A DNA stretch of 30,046 nucleotides, taken from a virus. The notes beneath the pieces were generated by a model. The model was not told the origin of the DNA. It did no database searches and saw only the letters and a program-made list of their open reading frames with translations. Below, piece after piece: positions 6,433 through 13,257 of the stretch. The position numbers and the translations under genes were made by a program. The stretch is from IMG/VR virus record IMGVR_UViG_3300023094_000028, positions 1 to 30,046 of that record; one strand, given 5' to 3'. Position 1 is the first letter of the stretch. Each line of letters starts with the position of its first letter.

Positions 6433-7430
6433 TGGGGGGTGGCTTTCGTGGTAACGCGCGAGAACGCCTCGTCGTAGGCGAGGTTGACGCGCTCGCGGTC
6501 GTCGTCGGCCAGTGCGCCGATCTCGTCGCGGTTCGACCGGTTCAGCAACTGCAACTCGGACGTGTCCTTGGCGGCGTGGAAGCTGGTGATCAGGGCCTCG
6601 ATGTCGAGGGTGTGGGTTTCGCCGCGTTGGGTGTCGGCGGGGCCTTCTCCGGCGTCACTGATCTCTGCGTCCGTCACGCCGTCGATAGAATGCTCGAGCG
6701 CGTCCAGCCGGTTGCGCGGCATCTCGATCACGGGGGCAGGTTCAGCCGGCCGGTCGTTCGGACTTAGCGTCTCGTCGCGATCGAAAGCGTCATCCAGGTC
6801 GCTCGACATAGGCAGGCGCTTCGACAGGCGGCGCATGACGGTCTTGCGGGCCATCTCCCCCCACCATTGCACCCATGGCCCAGCGCCCTTGCTGCGGCTG
6901 ACCGCGCGCACCTTCTCGATCTCCTCGAAGCTCATCACCTCGAGCAGGCGGGATCCATCTTTCAGGACGGCTGTGGCATAGGCGCCGATCGGCTTGCCGC
7001 GCGGCTGATCGAGCGGCGGCGGCGCGTGCTCCACATCCTCTGCAAAGCCGAGCTTCCAGACGAAATGATCCTTCTCGTGCACGACCTGCGCCGACACGTA
7101 AGCGACTTCCCCGGACTGACGGATCTTCTTCAGGACGCCAGCGATCATCGGCATCGCCTGCGCCTTGTCGCCGAACTTTACGATCGCGGCTTCGCGCCCA
7201 TCCGGCAGCAGTCCATCCTGCGCTAGGCGAACGATGGCGCCAAACAGGCTGCGGCGATCGACCTGGGCCAGATCCGGGTTATTCTGGATCGCGGTCTGCG
7301 CGACGCGGGTGAACTTCTCGACCGAGACGTGCGCCGGCAGTGCCGCTTTGAACTCGGGTGCCATGGCCTGAAGGTTCTGGCGGATGACGGTGAGCGGGTT
7401 TTCCCGGCGCTCAGCAAGTTGGGCGGCCAT
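6429..7430 (-). CDS. recT: RecT-family single-strand annealing protein
   Basis: This 333-residue protein matches the RecT family: FTRVAQTAIQNNPDLAQ, the GLLPDGREAAIVKFG signature, PMIAGVLKKIRQSGEV and EMARKTVMRRLSKRLP. RecT anneals complementary single strands and promotes recombination with its partner exonuclease. That partner is encoded two genes upstream. The acidic C-terminal third after about 220 is variable, as is usual. The start at 7430 lies one codon gap after the preceding TAA, and the longer frame upstream overlaps that gene. Confidence 0.95.
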   Translation of the reverse strand: MAAQLAERRENPLTVIRQNLQAMAPEFKAALPAHVSVEKFTRVAQTAIQNNPDLAQVDRRSLFGAIVRLAQDGLLPDGREAAIVKFGDKAQAMPMIAGVLKKIRQSGEVAYVSAQVVHEKDHFVWKLGFAEDVEHAPPPLDQPRGKPIGAYATAVLKDGSRLLEVMSFEEIEKVRAVSRSKGAGPWVQWWGEMARKTVMRRLSKRLPMSSDLDDAFDRDETLSPNDRPAEPAPVIEMPRNRLDALEHSIDGVTDAEISDAGEGPADTQRGETHTLDIEALITSFHAAKDTSELQLLNRSNRDEIGALADDDRERVNLAYDEAFSRVTTKATPQ

Positions 7431-7431
7431 G

Positions 7432-7836
7432 TTATTTTGCCTCCGGCTTGGGAGCGAGGCGAGCCGCCTCAGTGATTGGAAGGCCTGCATCGGTCGGGAC
7501 GTAGATCAGGCGGGCATTGGTGGTTTCGAGCGCCTGTATCTGCAAATAGCGGAGGTATCCCTCAGGGCCGCCAAGGCTGTTCTGTAGTATCTTGTTGGCC
7601 TTCGATGCTCCCTCGGCGCGCAACACCTCGGCATCGGCCAGAGATTTCGCGCTTTCCAGTTTGGCGCGCGCTTCCAGCACTGCGACCTGGCGGGACGACT
7701 GCGCCTCGGCAAACCGGGCCTTGCCGCTCATCTCCTGCGAATAGACGTTGTAGGATGGGCAACCCCAGAGAAGCCCGCCGGCGATGACTACCAAGGCCAC
7801 GGTTCCGACCATGGCAATTCCTGCACCTTCACTCAT
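7432..7836 (-). CDS. SPFH-tail-like membrane protein with coiled coil
   Basis: A 134-residue protein with one N-terminal membrane helix (about 6-25). A charged coiled coil follows (QSSRQVAVLEARAKLESAKS, ADAEVLRAEGASKANKI), then YLRYLQIQALETTNARLIYVPTDAGLPI. This resembles the C-terminal tail of band-7/SPFH proteins without the SPFH domain and matches a recurrent phage membrane protein of unknown role. It sits between the RecT and exonuclease genes and is coupled to both. A link to recombination is only suggested by position. Confidence 0.82.
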   Translation of the reverse strand: MSEGAGIAMVGTVALVVIAGGLLWGCPSYNVYSQEMSGKARFAEAQSSRQVAVLEARAKLESAKSLADAEVLRAEGASKANKILQNSLGGPEGYLRYLQIQALETTNARLIYVPTDAGLPITEAARLAPKPEAK

Positions 7837-8768
7837 GATACGATCTCCTTCACGTCGAACCGGCGGTAACCGGCGCGCTTGTTGATGATTTGTCCGATGT
7901 GTTCTTCGGTCACGACCGTGCCGGCGTTGCCCTTGGTCATGCCGCAGCCGACCCGGTAACCTTCCAACATCGCTGCGCCGGCGGTCCCGATAATCTCGAG
8001 CAATTCGGCCTTGGCGGTATCAGCCTCGAGTTCGGCGGCTTTCACTCGAGCCTTCGCGTTGAGGAAGTCGGCGGCGAGCAATCCGGCCCGGTTGTTCCGG
8101 CGAAGGTCGATCAGCGTGTCGTCGGGCGCGCCGATGACGGCTGCAATAGTGTCGCCGTCGCGTGAATAGTCCGGCTTGGGCGCCTTGCCGGCTTCGACCG
8201 ACTGCCAGAACTCGGCGACGCGGCGCTCGATTTCGGCGAACACGGTGGGCCTGGCTTCCATCTGGAAGCGGCGCGGATCGTTCCCCCCGACGAGCGTGAT
8301 GATGTCGCACCAGCCGACTTTGGCCAACCCGGCATAGGTTTGCGCCTGCAGCTGATAGTTCAGCGGCGGCTCGTCGCCCCAGCCTTTGGCGACGAGCCAA
8401 TCGGCCGTCTTGACCTCCAGCACGCCCAAGCCTCGGTCAGGGCACAATACGAGTTGGTCGGGGTGGCCGCCAAGGCCGGCGCCATTGTCCAGCCGCTTCG
8501 GCGTGTGAGCGCGCTCGTAGCCCCATATCTTACAGGCGATCTCGATAACAGCGCGCTCGAGCATCACGCCGCAGAACACGCGCATGTCTTCGGGCTTGCC
8601 GTCCATGCCGACAGCATTGAAATCGGGCGTGGCAATCGTGCCCTGCTTACGGTGCCAAAGCTCGAAGCGGGTCAGCCAGGGCGAGGCGTCGAACAACGCC
8701 GCCACCTCGGAAGCCCCGACCACGGACGCGCGAAACGCAGCGTCGGAGAGGTTCGCCGGAGCATTCAT
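7833..8768 (-). CDS. YqaJ-family phage exonuclease, RecT partner
   Basis: This 311-residue nuclease of the YqaJ/lambda-exonuclease type shows GASEVAALFDASPW (18-31), the PD-(D/E)xK core D104 in GHPDQL with E118 and K120 in VLEVKT, and the helix LNYQLQAQTYAG (136-147). It would resect double-stranded ends to load RecT. The C-terminal part after about 215 contains a coiled-coil helix. The start overlaps the upstream stop (ATGA). Together with recT this forms a two-gene annealing recombination system. Confidence 0.94.
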   Translation of the reverse strand: MNAPANLSDAAFRASVVGASEVAALFDASPWLTRFELWHRKQGTIATPDFNAVGMDGKPEDMRVFCGVMLERAVIEIACKIWGYERAHTPKRLDNGAGLGGHPDQLVLCPDRGLGVLEVKTADWLVAKGWGDEPPLNYQLQAQTYAGLAKVGWCDIITLVGGNDPRRFQMEARPTVFAEIERRVAEFWQSVEAGKAPKPDYSRDGDTIAAVIGAPDDTLIDLRRNNRAGLLAADFLNAKARVKAAELEADTAKAELLEIIGTAGAAMLEGYRVGCGMTKGNAGTVVTEEHIGQIINKRAGYRRFDVKEIVS

Positions 8769-9055
8769 CGCCCGCTCTCCAGTTGGCCAGCAGCGCCCTC
8801 GGCTGCGCTAACTGGCTGGGTTGTGGGGATTGCCGAGGCAGTCGCGCCGGGGGAGTGCGCGACAGGGGGAACAAGCCGCGTCTCGTAAGCCCACAGGCTG
8901 ACGGGAAGCAGGATCAGGATTGCGAGACCCGCAGCGACATTCGCCGCGCGTATCAGCCGCCGCAGCCAAAGCGGATCCTCCACCACCATCGGCTCAACCG
9001 GCTGGTAGCGGCGCATCTCGGCGCGGTGGGCGTGGTCAAAAGGGCTACCGAGCAT
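8765..9055 (-). CDS. Small single-pass membrane protein
   Basis: A 96-residue protein with a polar N-terminus, one hydrophobic helix at about residues 36-58 (AANVAAGLAILILLPVSLWAY) and an alanine/proline-rich tail. No signal peptidase site is obvious, so it is probably an anchored inner-membrane protein. The ATG at 9055 overlaps the stop of the 45-residue gene upstream (TGATG), better than the GTG one codon earlier. No function is recognised. Confidence 0.72.
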   Translation of the reverse strand: MLGSPFDHAHRAEMRRYQPVEPMVVEDPLWLRRLIRAANVAAGLAILILLPVSLWAYETRLVPPVAHSPGATASAIPTTQPVSAAEGAAGQLESGR

Positions 9056-9192
9056 CACTGTGTATCCTCACTATTAGCCCACGCCTTCCGCGCGGCAGCA
9101 CGCTTGCGCCGTTGCTCATCGCGACGGGTCAGCGCGGCGGTTAAGTCGTCCGTAAGACTGCGCTCGGTGGTGAGCGGGGCGAGGCCGATCAC
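9055..9192 (-). CDS. Short basic protein with GTG start
   Basis: A 45-residue frame from GTG 9192 to TGA 9055. Its start overlaps the previous stop as GTGA and its stop overlaps the next start as TGATG, filling exactly a gap that would otherwise interrupt the coupled operon. The residues form an amphipathic, strongly basic helix (LTRRDEQRRKRAAARKAW). No family is recognised. Support is the double coupling, not homology. Confidence 0.6.
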   Translation of the reverse strand: MIGLAPLTTERSLTDDLTAALTRRDEQRRKRAAARKAWANSEDTQ

Positions 9193-9383
9193 AGCGCTGC
9201 GGCCTTCTCAACCGTGAGGTCTGCAATCAGCGTTTCGCCGCGCACGATCACGACGCGATCGATTGTGTCCCAATGGGGACCGCATTCAACGCGGTCGTGG
9301 ATGTCTTCCAACTCTTCCAGATCATGCTCGACATCGACCAGACCGGCATCCGTCCGGTAGTAGATGGTTGCGTGCCAGCGCAT
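9189..9383 (-). CDS. Small unknown phage protein
   Basis: A 64-residue protein starting MRWHATIYYRTDAGLVDVEH with alternating strand and acidic helix (DLEELEDIHDRVECGPHW) and ending VVIVRGETLIADLTVEKA. It looks like a compact alpha/beta domain. The ATG at 9383 overlaps the upstream TGA (TGATG). Function is unknown. Confidence 0.75.
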   Translation of the reverse strand: MRWHATIYYRTDAGLVDVEHDLEELEDIHDRVECGPHWDTIDRVVIVRGETLIADLTVEKAAAL

Positions 9384-9712
9384 CACGCCGCCCTCCTAGC
9401 TATCTCGCGGTGCTGTTCAGCCTCCACCACCGACACATCGCACCCGTCGAGCGAGGCACCCGGCGCGCGAATATGCAGGCCCGAATGCGCCAACTGCTCA
9501 GCCGTGAAGCTCAGCGGGCGGATGTTCAGGCTGCCGAAGCTCTCGCCACATGCGGTGATGCGGGCGCGATCGGCGGGCGTGATTTTCGCCAGCAACCGAT
9601 CCCCCTCCATGCGGAACAGGTCCCACATCCCGGATTCCGTGATCTCGTTGAAGATGCGCGGGCGGGCTGCTTCGTTGTTGCGCCATTCGCGGGCTAGGGT
9701 GCGGGGGGTCAT
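9383..9712 (-). CDS. Unknown phage early protein
   Basis: A 109-residue protein of unknown function, starting MTPRTLAREWRNNEAARPRI and ending in acidic and basic helical residues. The ATG at 9712 overlaps the upstream stop as ATGA; the longer frame from 9766 would sit inside the preceding gene and lacks support. No motif of catalysis or DNA binding is clear. Confidence 0.75.
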   Translation of the reverse strand: MTPRTLAREWRNNEAARPRIFNEITESGMWDLFRMEGDRLLAKITPADRARITACGESFGSLNIRPLSFTAEQLAHSGLHIRAPGASLDGCDVSVVEAEQHREIARRAA

Positions 9713-9900
9713 GATTCCACCACCCGGTAGGCAATGGAAAACGGGCCATCCCACATGCTCATCCAAGCCCGTCGCCTGAATAAAATGCGTGGCTCAGTCT
9801 CACCGGGTATGATGACCAGGATCTCCACCAATGCATTTGGATCGACCGGGCACTCCCCGCCAGACCAAGCGATCCAGCCATCTTCCAGCGGCGCACTCAT
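9709..9900 (-). CDS. Small unknown phage protein
   Basis: A 63-residue protein with APLEDGWIAWSGGECPVDPN and SMWDGPFSIAYRVVES. The GWIAWxGGxCPVxPxxxV pattern recurs in small uncharacterised phage proteins. It overlaps genes on both sides by ATGA. It is probably a cytoplasmic early protein; nothing more specific can be said. Confidence 0.78.
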   Translation of the reverse strand: MSAPLEDGWIAWSGGECPVDPNALVEILVIIPGETEPRILFRRRAWMSMWDGPFSIAYRVVES

Positions 9901-10274
9901 GCCTCCCCTCCGGTGGCGCGGGCGATTGCTTGCTCGACCTTCAACATTACGCAGTCGATTTCGGCGTGCGAGGCGCCCATCCTCGCGAAACGCCGGCGAC
10001 TTTCGCCAAGCGTTTCGTGCGCTTCCTGCAGCGCGCTCAGAAGATCAGGCGCGGCGGCGATCAGGCGGGCGTTGGCCCACATCTCCTTGTTGCTCCGGGC
10101 AGATTGCCAATACTCCTGCCAAAAACCGTCCCAGTGAACGATCGCGCAATCCAAATCTTCTGGAGCCTGAATGCTGGGCACTGCGATAGGACGATCGCCG
10201 CTGTCATCTACACATATCCACCAAGGCCCCGGCGTATGCCCCGCCGTAGCCGTTCCTGCTGTGGGGGCGGTCAC
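9897..10274 (-). CDS. TPGPW-type phage protein, GTG start
   Basis: A 125-residue protein with the recurring phage pattern HTPGPWWI near residue 13 and NARLIAAAPDLLSALQEAHETL in the middle, followed by a C-terminal helix. Proteins of this pattern are frequent in temperate phage early regions, and I know of no function. The start is GTG at 10274, overlapping the preceding TGA as GTGA. Confidence 0.8.
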   Translation of the reverse strand: MTAPTAGTATAGHTPGPWWICVDDSGDRPIAVPSIQAPEDLDCAIVHWDGFWQEYWQSARSNKEMWANARLIAAAPDLLSALQEAHETLGESRRRFARMGASHAEIDCVMLKVEQAIARATGGEA

Positions 10275-10528
10275 AGGGACGCCTCACGCATGTGAACACC
10301 TGCGAACACGCGGTGCGAGATCTTCTTTTCGAGATATGCGCGATCGTAGGAGCCGAGCCTGCGCAGACGGTTATAGATCAGGCGGTCTTCAGCAAGGACT
10401 GCACGGCAGCCGTCTTCTAGCGAAAGCGAACTGTCGACCAACTTGATAGCCACACGAGAGAAGAACAGCCTCTCTTGCTCGGTCAGTTCGACCGGGCTGC
10501 ACTCTATCTGGGTTGCGGCTTCCGCCAT
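10271..10528 (-). CDS. First gene of the leftward operon, unknown
   Basis: An 85-residue protein, the first product of the leftward operon and so a candidate for an early regulator such as an antiterminator; this is only positional. It is helical and charged (LTEQERLFFSRVAIKLVDSS, DRLIYNRLRRLGSYDRAYLE). The ATG at 10528 has AAGGAGG five bases upstream, better than the GTG at 10543, which lies in front of that site. The PL promoter described below lies about 35 bases upstream. Confidence 0.78.
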   Translation of the reverse strand: MAEAATQIECSPVELTEQERLFFSRVAIKLVDSSLSLEDGCRAVLAEDRLIYNRLRRLGSYDRAYLEKKISHRVFAGVHMREASL

Positions 10529-10562
10529 TCCTGCCTCCTTCACCGGGTGGTGTGGGGCAGTT

Positions 10563-10590
10563 TATGTACCTAGGCCGGGTACGCTGTCAA
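10563..10590 (-). promoter_or_regulatory. Leftward early promoter PL
   Basis: On the minus strand TTGACA (10590-10585) is followed after 16 bases by TACATA (10568-10563). The -35 box is consensus. The operator at 10566-10582 fills the spacer and touches the -10 box, so bound repressor would block polymerase. Predicted start near 10556, leaving a short leader before the ATG at 10528. Confidence 0.72.
10566..10582. promoter_or_regulatory. Operator OL1 (GTACC-N7-GGTAC)
   Basis: A 17-bp site, GTACCTAGGCCGGGTAC, with perfect five-base inverted arms. The same architecture occurs at 11275-11291 and, with one mismatch each, at 10598 and 11241. It lies in the spacer of PL. The likely ligand is the CI-like repressor and/or the cro-like protein. 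Confidence 0.8.
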
Positions 10591-10597
10591 CAAGAAT

Positions 10598-10614
10598 GTA
10601 CCTAGCAGAGGAAC
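10598..10614. promoter_or_regulatory. Operator OL2, one arm imperfect
   Basis: GTACCTAGCAGAGGAAC has arm GTACC, a 7-base spacer and GGAAC (one mismatch to GGTAC). Its centre is 32 bases from OL1, about three helical turns, which would suit cooperative binding of two repressor dimers on one face of the DNA. Confidence 0.68.
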
Positions 10615-10635
10615 ATTTATTTTGGCCTTAGATCG

Positions 10636-11205
10636 TCACCGAGGGACGATCGCCTTGACCACGGCGGCCCAGCGAAGGCGCACGTCTTCAATCATAGGCG
10701 CGTTGAGCGATGCCAGGTGATAGTGGTATGGCTTCGAGCCACGCAGCACGCGCTTCACAAGCATGCTCTCGTCAGCGTCGAGCTGAACCACGCATACCTT
10801 GTTCATCACGGCGTTCTCATCGACTGTCGCTTCAGCCGTATAGACAATGTGCCAACCCTCTTCCGCGAGAGGTAGCATGCTGTCGCCCTTCACCTCGACG
10901 GCGAGCAAATCCCCTGCTGTCATAGGAGGGCGATCGATCGTATCGCCCGCGTCAAGCATGTCATCGTAGGCATAGACACGCTGCCCGGCGCCAACATAAC
11001 CGACGACAGAAACCTGCGGGCCGCTCCATAATTGCGCGGGCGAAACACCAAGGAACGGAGCGAGCCGCTTAGCCCACGCTTCCGACATCGGGAGCTCGCC
11101 AGTCTCCAGTTTCACAATCGTCGAGCGGCCAGAGCCGGCCTTTTCAGCAAGAGCGGTTTGCGAAAGTCCAGATTTCTTGCGGGCGTCACGAATCGAAATA
11201 GGCAT
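10636..11205 (-). CDS. CI-type phage repressor, HTH plus S24 self-cleavage domain
   Basis: This 189-residue repressor has an XRE helix-turn-helix (about 4-55; SGLSQTALAEKAGSGRSTIVKLE) and a LexA/S24 domain. In the latter, Ser109 in VKGDSMLP and Lys151 in MLVKRVLRG are 42 residues apart, the expected catalytic pair. A73-G74 in GYVGAGQ is a plausible cleavage site, so induction by RecA after DNA damage is expected. The ATG at 11205 starts just before the HTH. Its ribosome site is weak, and an in-frame ATG at 11259 inside the operator region is the alternative. Operators lie on both sides. Confidence 0.94.
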   Translation of the reverse strand: MPISIRDARKKSGLSQTALAEKAGSGRSTIVKLETGELPMSEAWAKRLAPFLGVSPAQLWSGPQVSVVGYVGAGQRVYAYDDMLDAGDTIDRPPMTAGDLLAVEVKGDSMLPLAEEGWHIVYTAEATVDENAVMNKVCVVQLDADESMLVKRVLRGSKPYHYHLASLNAPMIEDVRLRWAAVVKAIVPR

Positions 11206-11240
11206 GCCATCACTTCGCGCCGCCGGCCGGTACAGGTCGA

Positions 11241-11257
11241 GGACCGGGGCTAGGTAC
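11241..11257. promoter_or_regulatory. Operator OR2, one arm imperfect
   Basis: GGACCGGGGCTAGGTAC is a 17-bp site with GGACC (one mismatch) and GGTAC arms. Its centre is 34 bases from OR1. It lies upstream of the PR -35 box and in the leader of the repressor gene, where it could control repressor expression. Confidence 0.65.
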
Positions 11258-11265
11258 ATTTTCGC

Positions 11266-11294
11266 TTGCTGATCGTACCTGTGTTGGGTACATT
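11266..11294 (+). promoter_or_regulatory. Rightward early promoter PR
   Basis: TTGCTG (11266-11271), a 17-base spacer and TACATT (11289-11294). OR1 occupies the spacer, as OL1 does in PL. The predicted transcription start falls at about 11300-11302, on or next to the cro-like ATG at 11302, leaving no room for a ribosome binding site. Confidence 0.68.
11275..11291. promoter_or_regulatory. Operator OR1 (GTACC-N7-GGTAC)
   Basis: GTACCTGTGTTGGGTAC has perfect five-base arms and the same 7-base spacing as OL1. It lies between the -35 and -10 boxes of PR, so binding would silence the rightward operon. Confidence 0.8.
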
Positions 11295-11301
11295 CTGACG
11301 A

Positions 11302-11538
11302 ATGAGCAGCACGCCACTCCGGGTCTACCTCGACGAAACGAGCCAGACCGCCGAAGCCTTCGCCTCCGTTCATGGAATGAGCGCTTGGAGTGTTCGCCAT
11401 TGGGCCAGGGGCGACAAGATGCCGAGCATCCCTGCTCAACGTGCGATGGAAGATGCGAGCGCCGGAAGAATTACGCCGCAAAAGTGGCTCGAATGGAGCC
11501 TTACTCGCGCGCGCCCTGCCCAGCAGGCAGCAGCATAA
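11302..11538 (+). CDS. Cro-like HTH regulator, probably leaderless mRNA
   Basis: A 78-residue protein opposite the repressor, first in the rightward operon. LRVYLDETSQTAEAFASVHG, SAWSVRHWARGDKMPS and ITPQKWLEW form a helix-turn-helix of the YdaS/Cro-like type, in which the second helix carries the WSVRHW recognition segment. It would bind the same operators and favour lytic growth (inferred from position). The ATG follows the PR -10 box by only seven bases, so the transcript probably begins at the start codon. Confidence 0.82.
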   Translation: MSSTPLRVYLDETSQTAEAFASVHGMSAWSVRHWARGDKMPSIPAQRAMEDASAGRITPQKWLEWSLTRARPAQQAAA

Positions 11539-11634
11539 ATGCCCGCCACAGCCCCAATCCGCCGCACCACGCTCGACGAACTGGCTAGGGAAGCGCGCGA
11601 GCGTGACGCCAAGGCGAAGCGGTGGGCCGCATGA
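11539..11634 (+). CDS. 31-residue basic peptide in the rightward operon
   Basis: An ATG directly after the cro-like TAA (TAAATG) opens 31 codons ending at TGA 11632-11634, which overlaps the next ATG. The product (MPATAPIRRTTLDELAREAR, then a basic end) is helical and charged. The evidence is exact fit between two coupled neighbours. No family is known to me. Confidence 0.55.
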   Translation: MPATAPIRRTTLDELAREARERDAKAKRWAA

Positions 11635-11786
11635 CCCTCGCCCTCTGCACCTGCGCCATCATCCTCGGCGGCATCCTCTACGTCGCACCCGACGAGAGCA
11701 TGCGCGTGCTGTTCCGCGAGGCGGCGGAGGAGGGGGCCGATCAAGGTTCCGATAGCAATCATTTCGAAGAGGGAAATGCTGCATGA
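11631..11786 (+). CDS. 51-residue membrane peptide
   Basis: ATG 11631 overlaps the preceding stop and TGA 11786 overlaps the next ATG (both ATGA). The product starts with a hydrophobic segment (LALCTCAIILGGILYVAP, about 3-20) and continues with an acidic tail, so it is probably a single-pass inner-membrane peptide. No known family. A nearby clear ribosome site is missing, consistent with coupled translation. Confidence 0.55.
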   Translation: MTLALCTCAIILGGILYVAPDESMRVLFREAAEEGADQGSDSNHFEEGNAA

Positions 11787-12247
11787 GCGAACGGCAAAGA
11801 TACCTCCGATATCGCACGATTTCCGCAACGGTTATGCTTGAGACGGTCGGCAAGAGCCTCGATCGCATCAAGAAGGCCGACAAGGCGAGCGATGCGGACT
11901 TGGCGGCGACGCTGGGCAAGGAGTCCAAGGACAGCGCAGAGCGCTACCGGAAGGGCATCGGCGACATGGGGCTCGTCTCATTCCTGCGCGGCTGTGCCGC
12001 ATGGGACGGACGCTTCGCAAACGACGTCCTCGCCAAGATCGGGATGAAGCTTGTCCCGCTGGATGCAGCGGAGGTCAGCGACCGCACTGCAGCATCCGCG
12101 CTTACCAAGCTGCTGCTCGAAATGTCGATCGCCCTGGAAGACGGCAAGATCGACGAGCGCGAACTCGCAAGCATGAAGGGCGAGATCGAGGCTGCTGGCC
12201 GCTGCATCGACGGCATGCGACATCGGCTATCGGTGAGGGCGGCATGA
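11783..12247 (+). CDS. CII/CP76-like phage regulatory protein
   Basis: A 154-residue HTH protein. The segment DADLAATLGKESKDSAERYRKGIGDMGLVSFLR resembles the HTH of phage regulatory CII/CP76 proteins, and the C-terminal helix (LTKLLLEMSIALEDGKIDERELASMK) fits their oligomerisation region. Such proteins act early in the lysis-lysogeny choice or activate replication genes. It is in the right place, two small genes after the cro-like gene. The family match is by pattern and could be wrong. Confidence 0.72.
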   Translation: MSERQRYLRYRTISATVMLETVGKSLDRIKKADKASDADLAATLGKESKDSAERYRKGIGDMGLVSFLRGCAAWDGRFANDVLAKIGMKLVPLDAAEVSDRTAASALTKLLLEMSIALEDGKIDERELASMKGEIEAAGRCIDGMRHRLSVRAA

Positions 12248-12438
12248 AGCCCCGCTCCAAAGCCGACCAGGATTACGCCCGCAAGTGCGCCGTGGCGCGC
12301 AGCTGGGCCGCCACCGCTCCGCTGGAAGAACTCCGTCGCGGCAACGCCGAGCGCATCGCGCGATCGTACGGCCTCCAGGTGCCGGACGCCCATCACATCA
12401 TCGTAAATGTCTATCGGGAAAGGATGGCAAATGGATAA
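12244..12438 (+). CDS. Small helical protein, possible HTH
   Basis: A 64-residue protein starting MKPRSKADQDYARKCAVARS. The ERIARSYGLQVPDAHHIIVNVYRER segment looks like a helix-turn-helix, so a regulatory role is possible. The ATG at 12244 overlaps the previous stop (ATGA), and the stop lies eight bases inside the following gene. No known family. Confidence 0.7.
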   Translation: MKPRSKADQDYARKCAVARSWAATAPLEELRRGNAERIARSYGLQVPDAHHIIVNVYRERMANG

Positions 12439-12958
12439 CGTTGGTCGCCTATACTCTCAGGTCGCGGCGCAGGCGGACGTATCGCCGGAGAAGGCGCAGG
12501 TCGCCGTTTACCTCTACAATTTGGCGCAGCAGGGCAAGTCGATCGGCGATGCCTGTCGCATGACGCGAATGGAACGCCCCGACGTGCGCAACGTGGCGCG
12601 CGACTGGGGCTTCCAGTTTACCGATTACGCTCCATCCCTCCCGTTGCCGCTGGAATGGCACAAGGTGAAGCGCGGCATCTGGGAGCTTCGCCTTCCCGAT
12701 GGAACCGCGGTTGCCGACATGAAGAGCAATCACGGTGACTATGTCGCTGAGTGGCGCGGCGGCGGGAATGCTGAGAGCGGATCCAAGCCGGAAGTCGCCG
12801 CCCGTCGGCTGAGCATCGAGATCGAGCGCCAATCGCTGAAGTTGTTCGGCGTCGATGATGTTGCGATCGGTTTTACCGGGCCTGACGGCGTGCGAGAGCG
12901 GCTTGCACCAGAGGTTGCGGCGAACTCGCAGAAATTTGCCGAGGCTCTGGCGGCATGA
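12431..12958 (+). CDS. Unknown phage protein with N-terminal HTH-like region
   Basis: A 175-residue protein. The first 60 residues (YLYNLAQQGKSIGDACRMTRMERPDVRNVARDWGF) read as a helix-turn-helix. The middle (RGIWELRLPDGTAVADMKS) is a beta-rich module, and the end is helical. AAGGATGG precedes the ATG at 12431, which is preferred over an upstream in-frame ATG. It may be a regulator of the replication operon (inference). Confidence 0.72.
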   Translation: MDNVGRLYSQVAAQADVSPEKAQVAVYLYNLAQQGKSIGDACRMTRMERPDVRNVARDWGFQFTDYAPSLPLPLEWHKVKRGIWELRLPDGTAVADMKSNHGDYVAEWRGGGNAESGSKPEVAARRLSIEIERQSLKLFGVDDVAIGFTGPDGVRERLAPEVAANSQKFAEALAA

Positions 12959-13257
12959 CCCCAATCGAATATGCATTCGGCGCCGCTGCCATGTTCGCAT
13001 GTGCAGTCGGCGTCTGGCTCTGGACCCGCATGCGGCGTGCCGAAGCGCGCGCAGAGCAGGCCGCGACCGAGCAGCGGCGTACCCAGGAATGGGGCGCGCG
13101 ATGGCGCAAGGCCGCGTTCGATCTCAGCGATGCGATCGATAACCGTCGGGCGATTGCGTCGGAGCAGGCCCGTCGTGCCGCACTGATCGGTGCCGCCAAG
13201 CGTCGGGCGCCCATTCTCGCCAAGGCTGCGCAGATGCGTGGGGAGGGGAGGGCGTGA
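12955..13257 (+). CDS. Small membrane-anchored helical protein
   Basis: A 100-residue protein with an N-terminal membrane helix (about 3-24; YAFGAAAMFACAVGVWLW) and a long charged, basic helix in the cytoplasm (RRAEARAEQAATEQRRTQEW). No family is recognised. It overlaps both neighbours by ATGA or GTGA. The topology suggests an inner-membrane anchor with a coiled-coil tail. Confidence 0.72.
   Translation: MTPIEYAFGAAAMFACAVGVWLWTRMRRAEARAEQAATEQRRTQEWGARWRKAAFDLSDAIDNRRAIASEQARRAALIGAAKRRAPILAKAAQMRGEGRA

Noticed and set aside
10631-10651. Hairpin GATCGTC-N7-GACGATC at the end of the repressor gene as intrinsic terminator
   Set aside because: The stem is only seven pairs and no U-tract follows on the minus strand.
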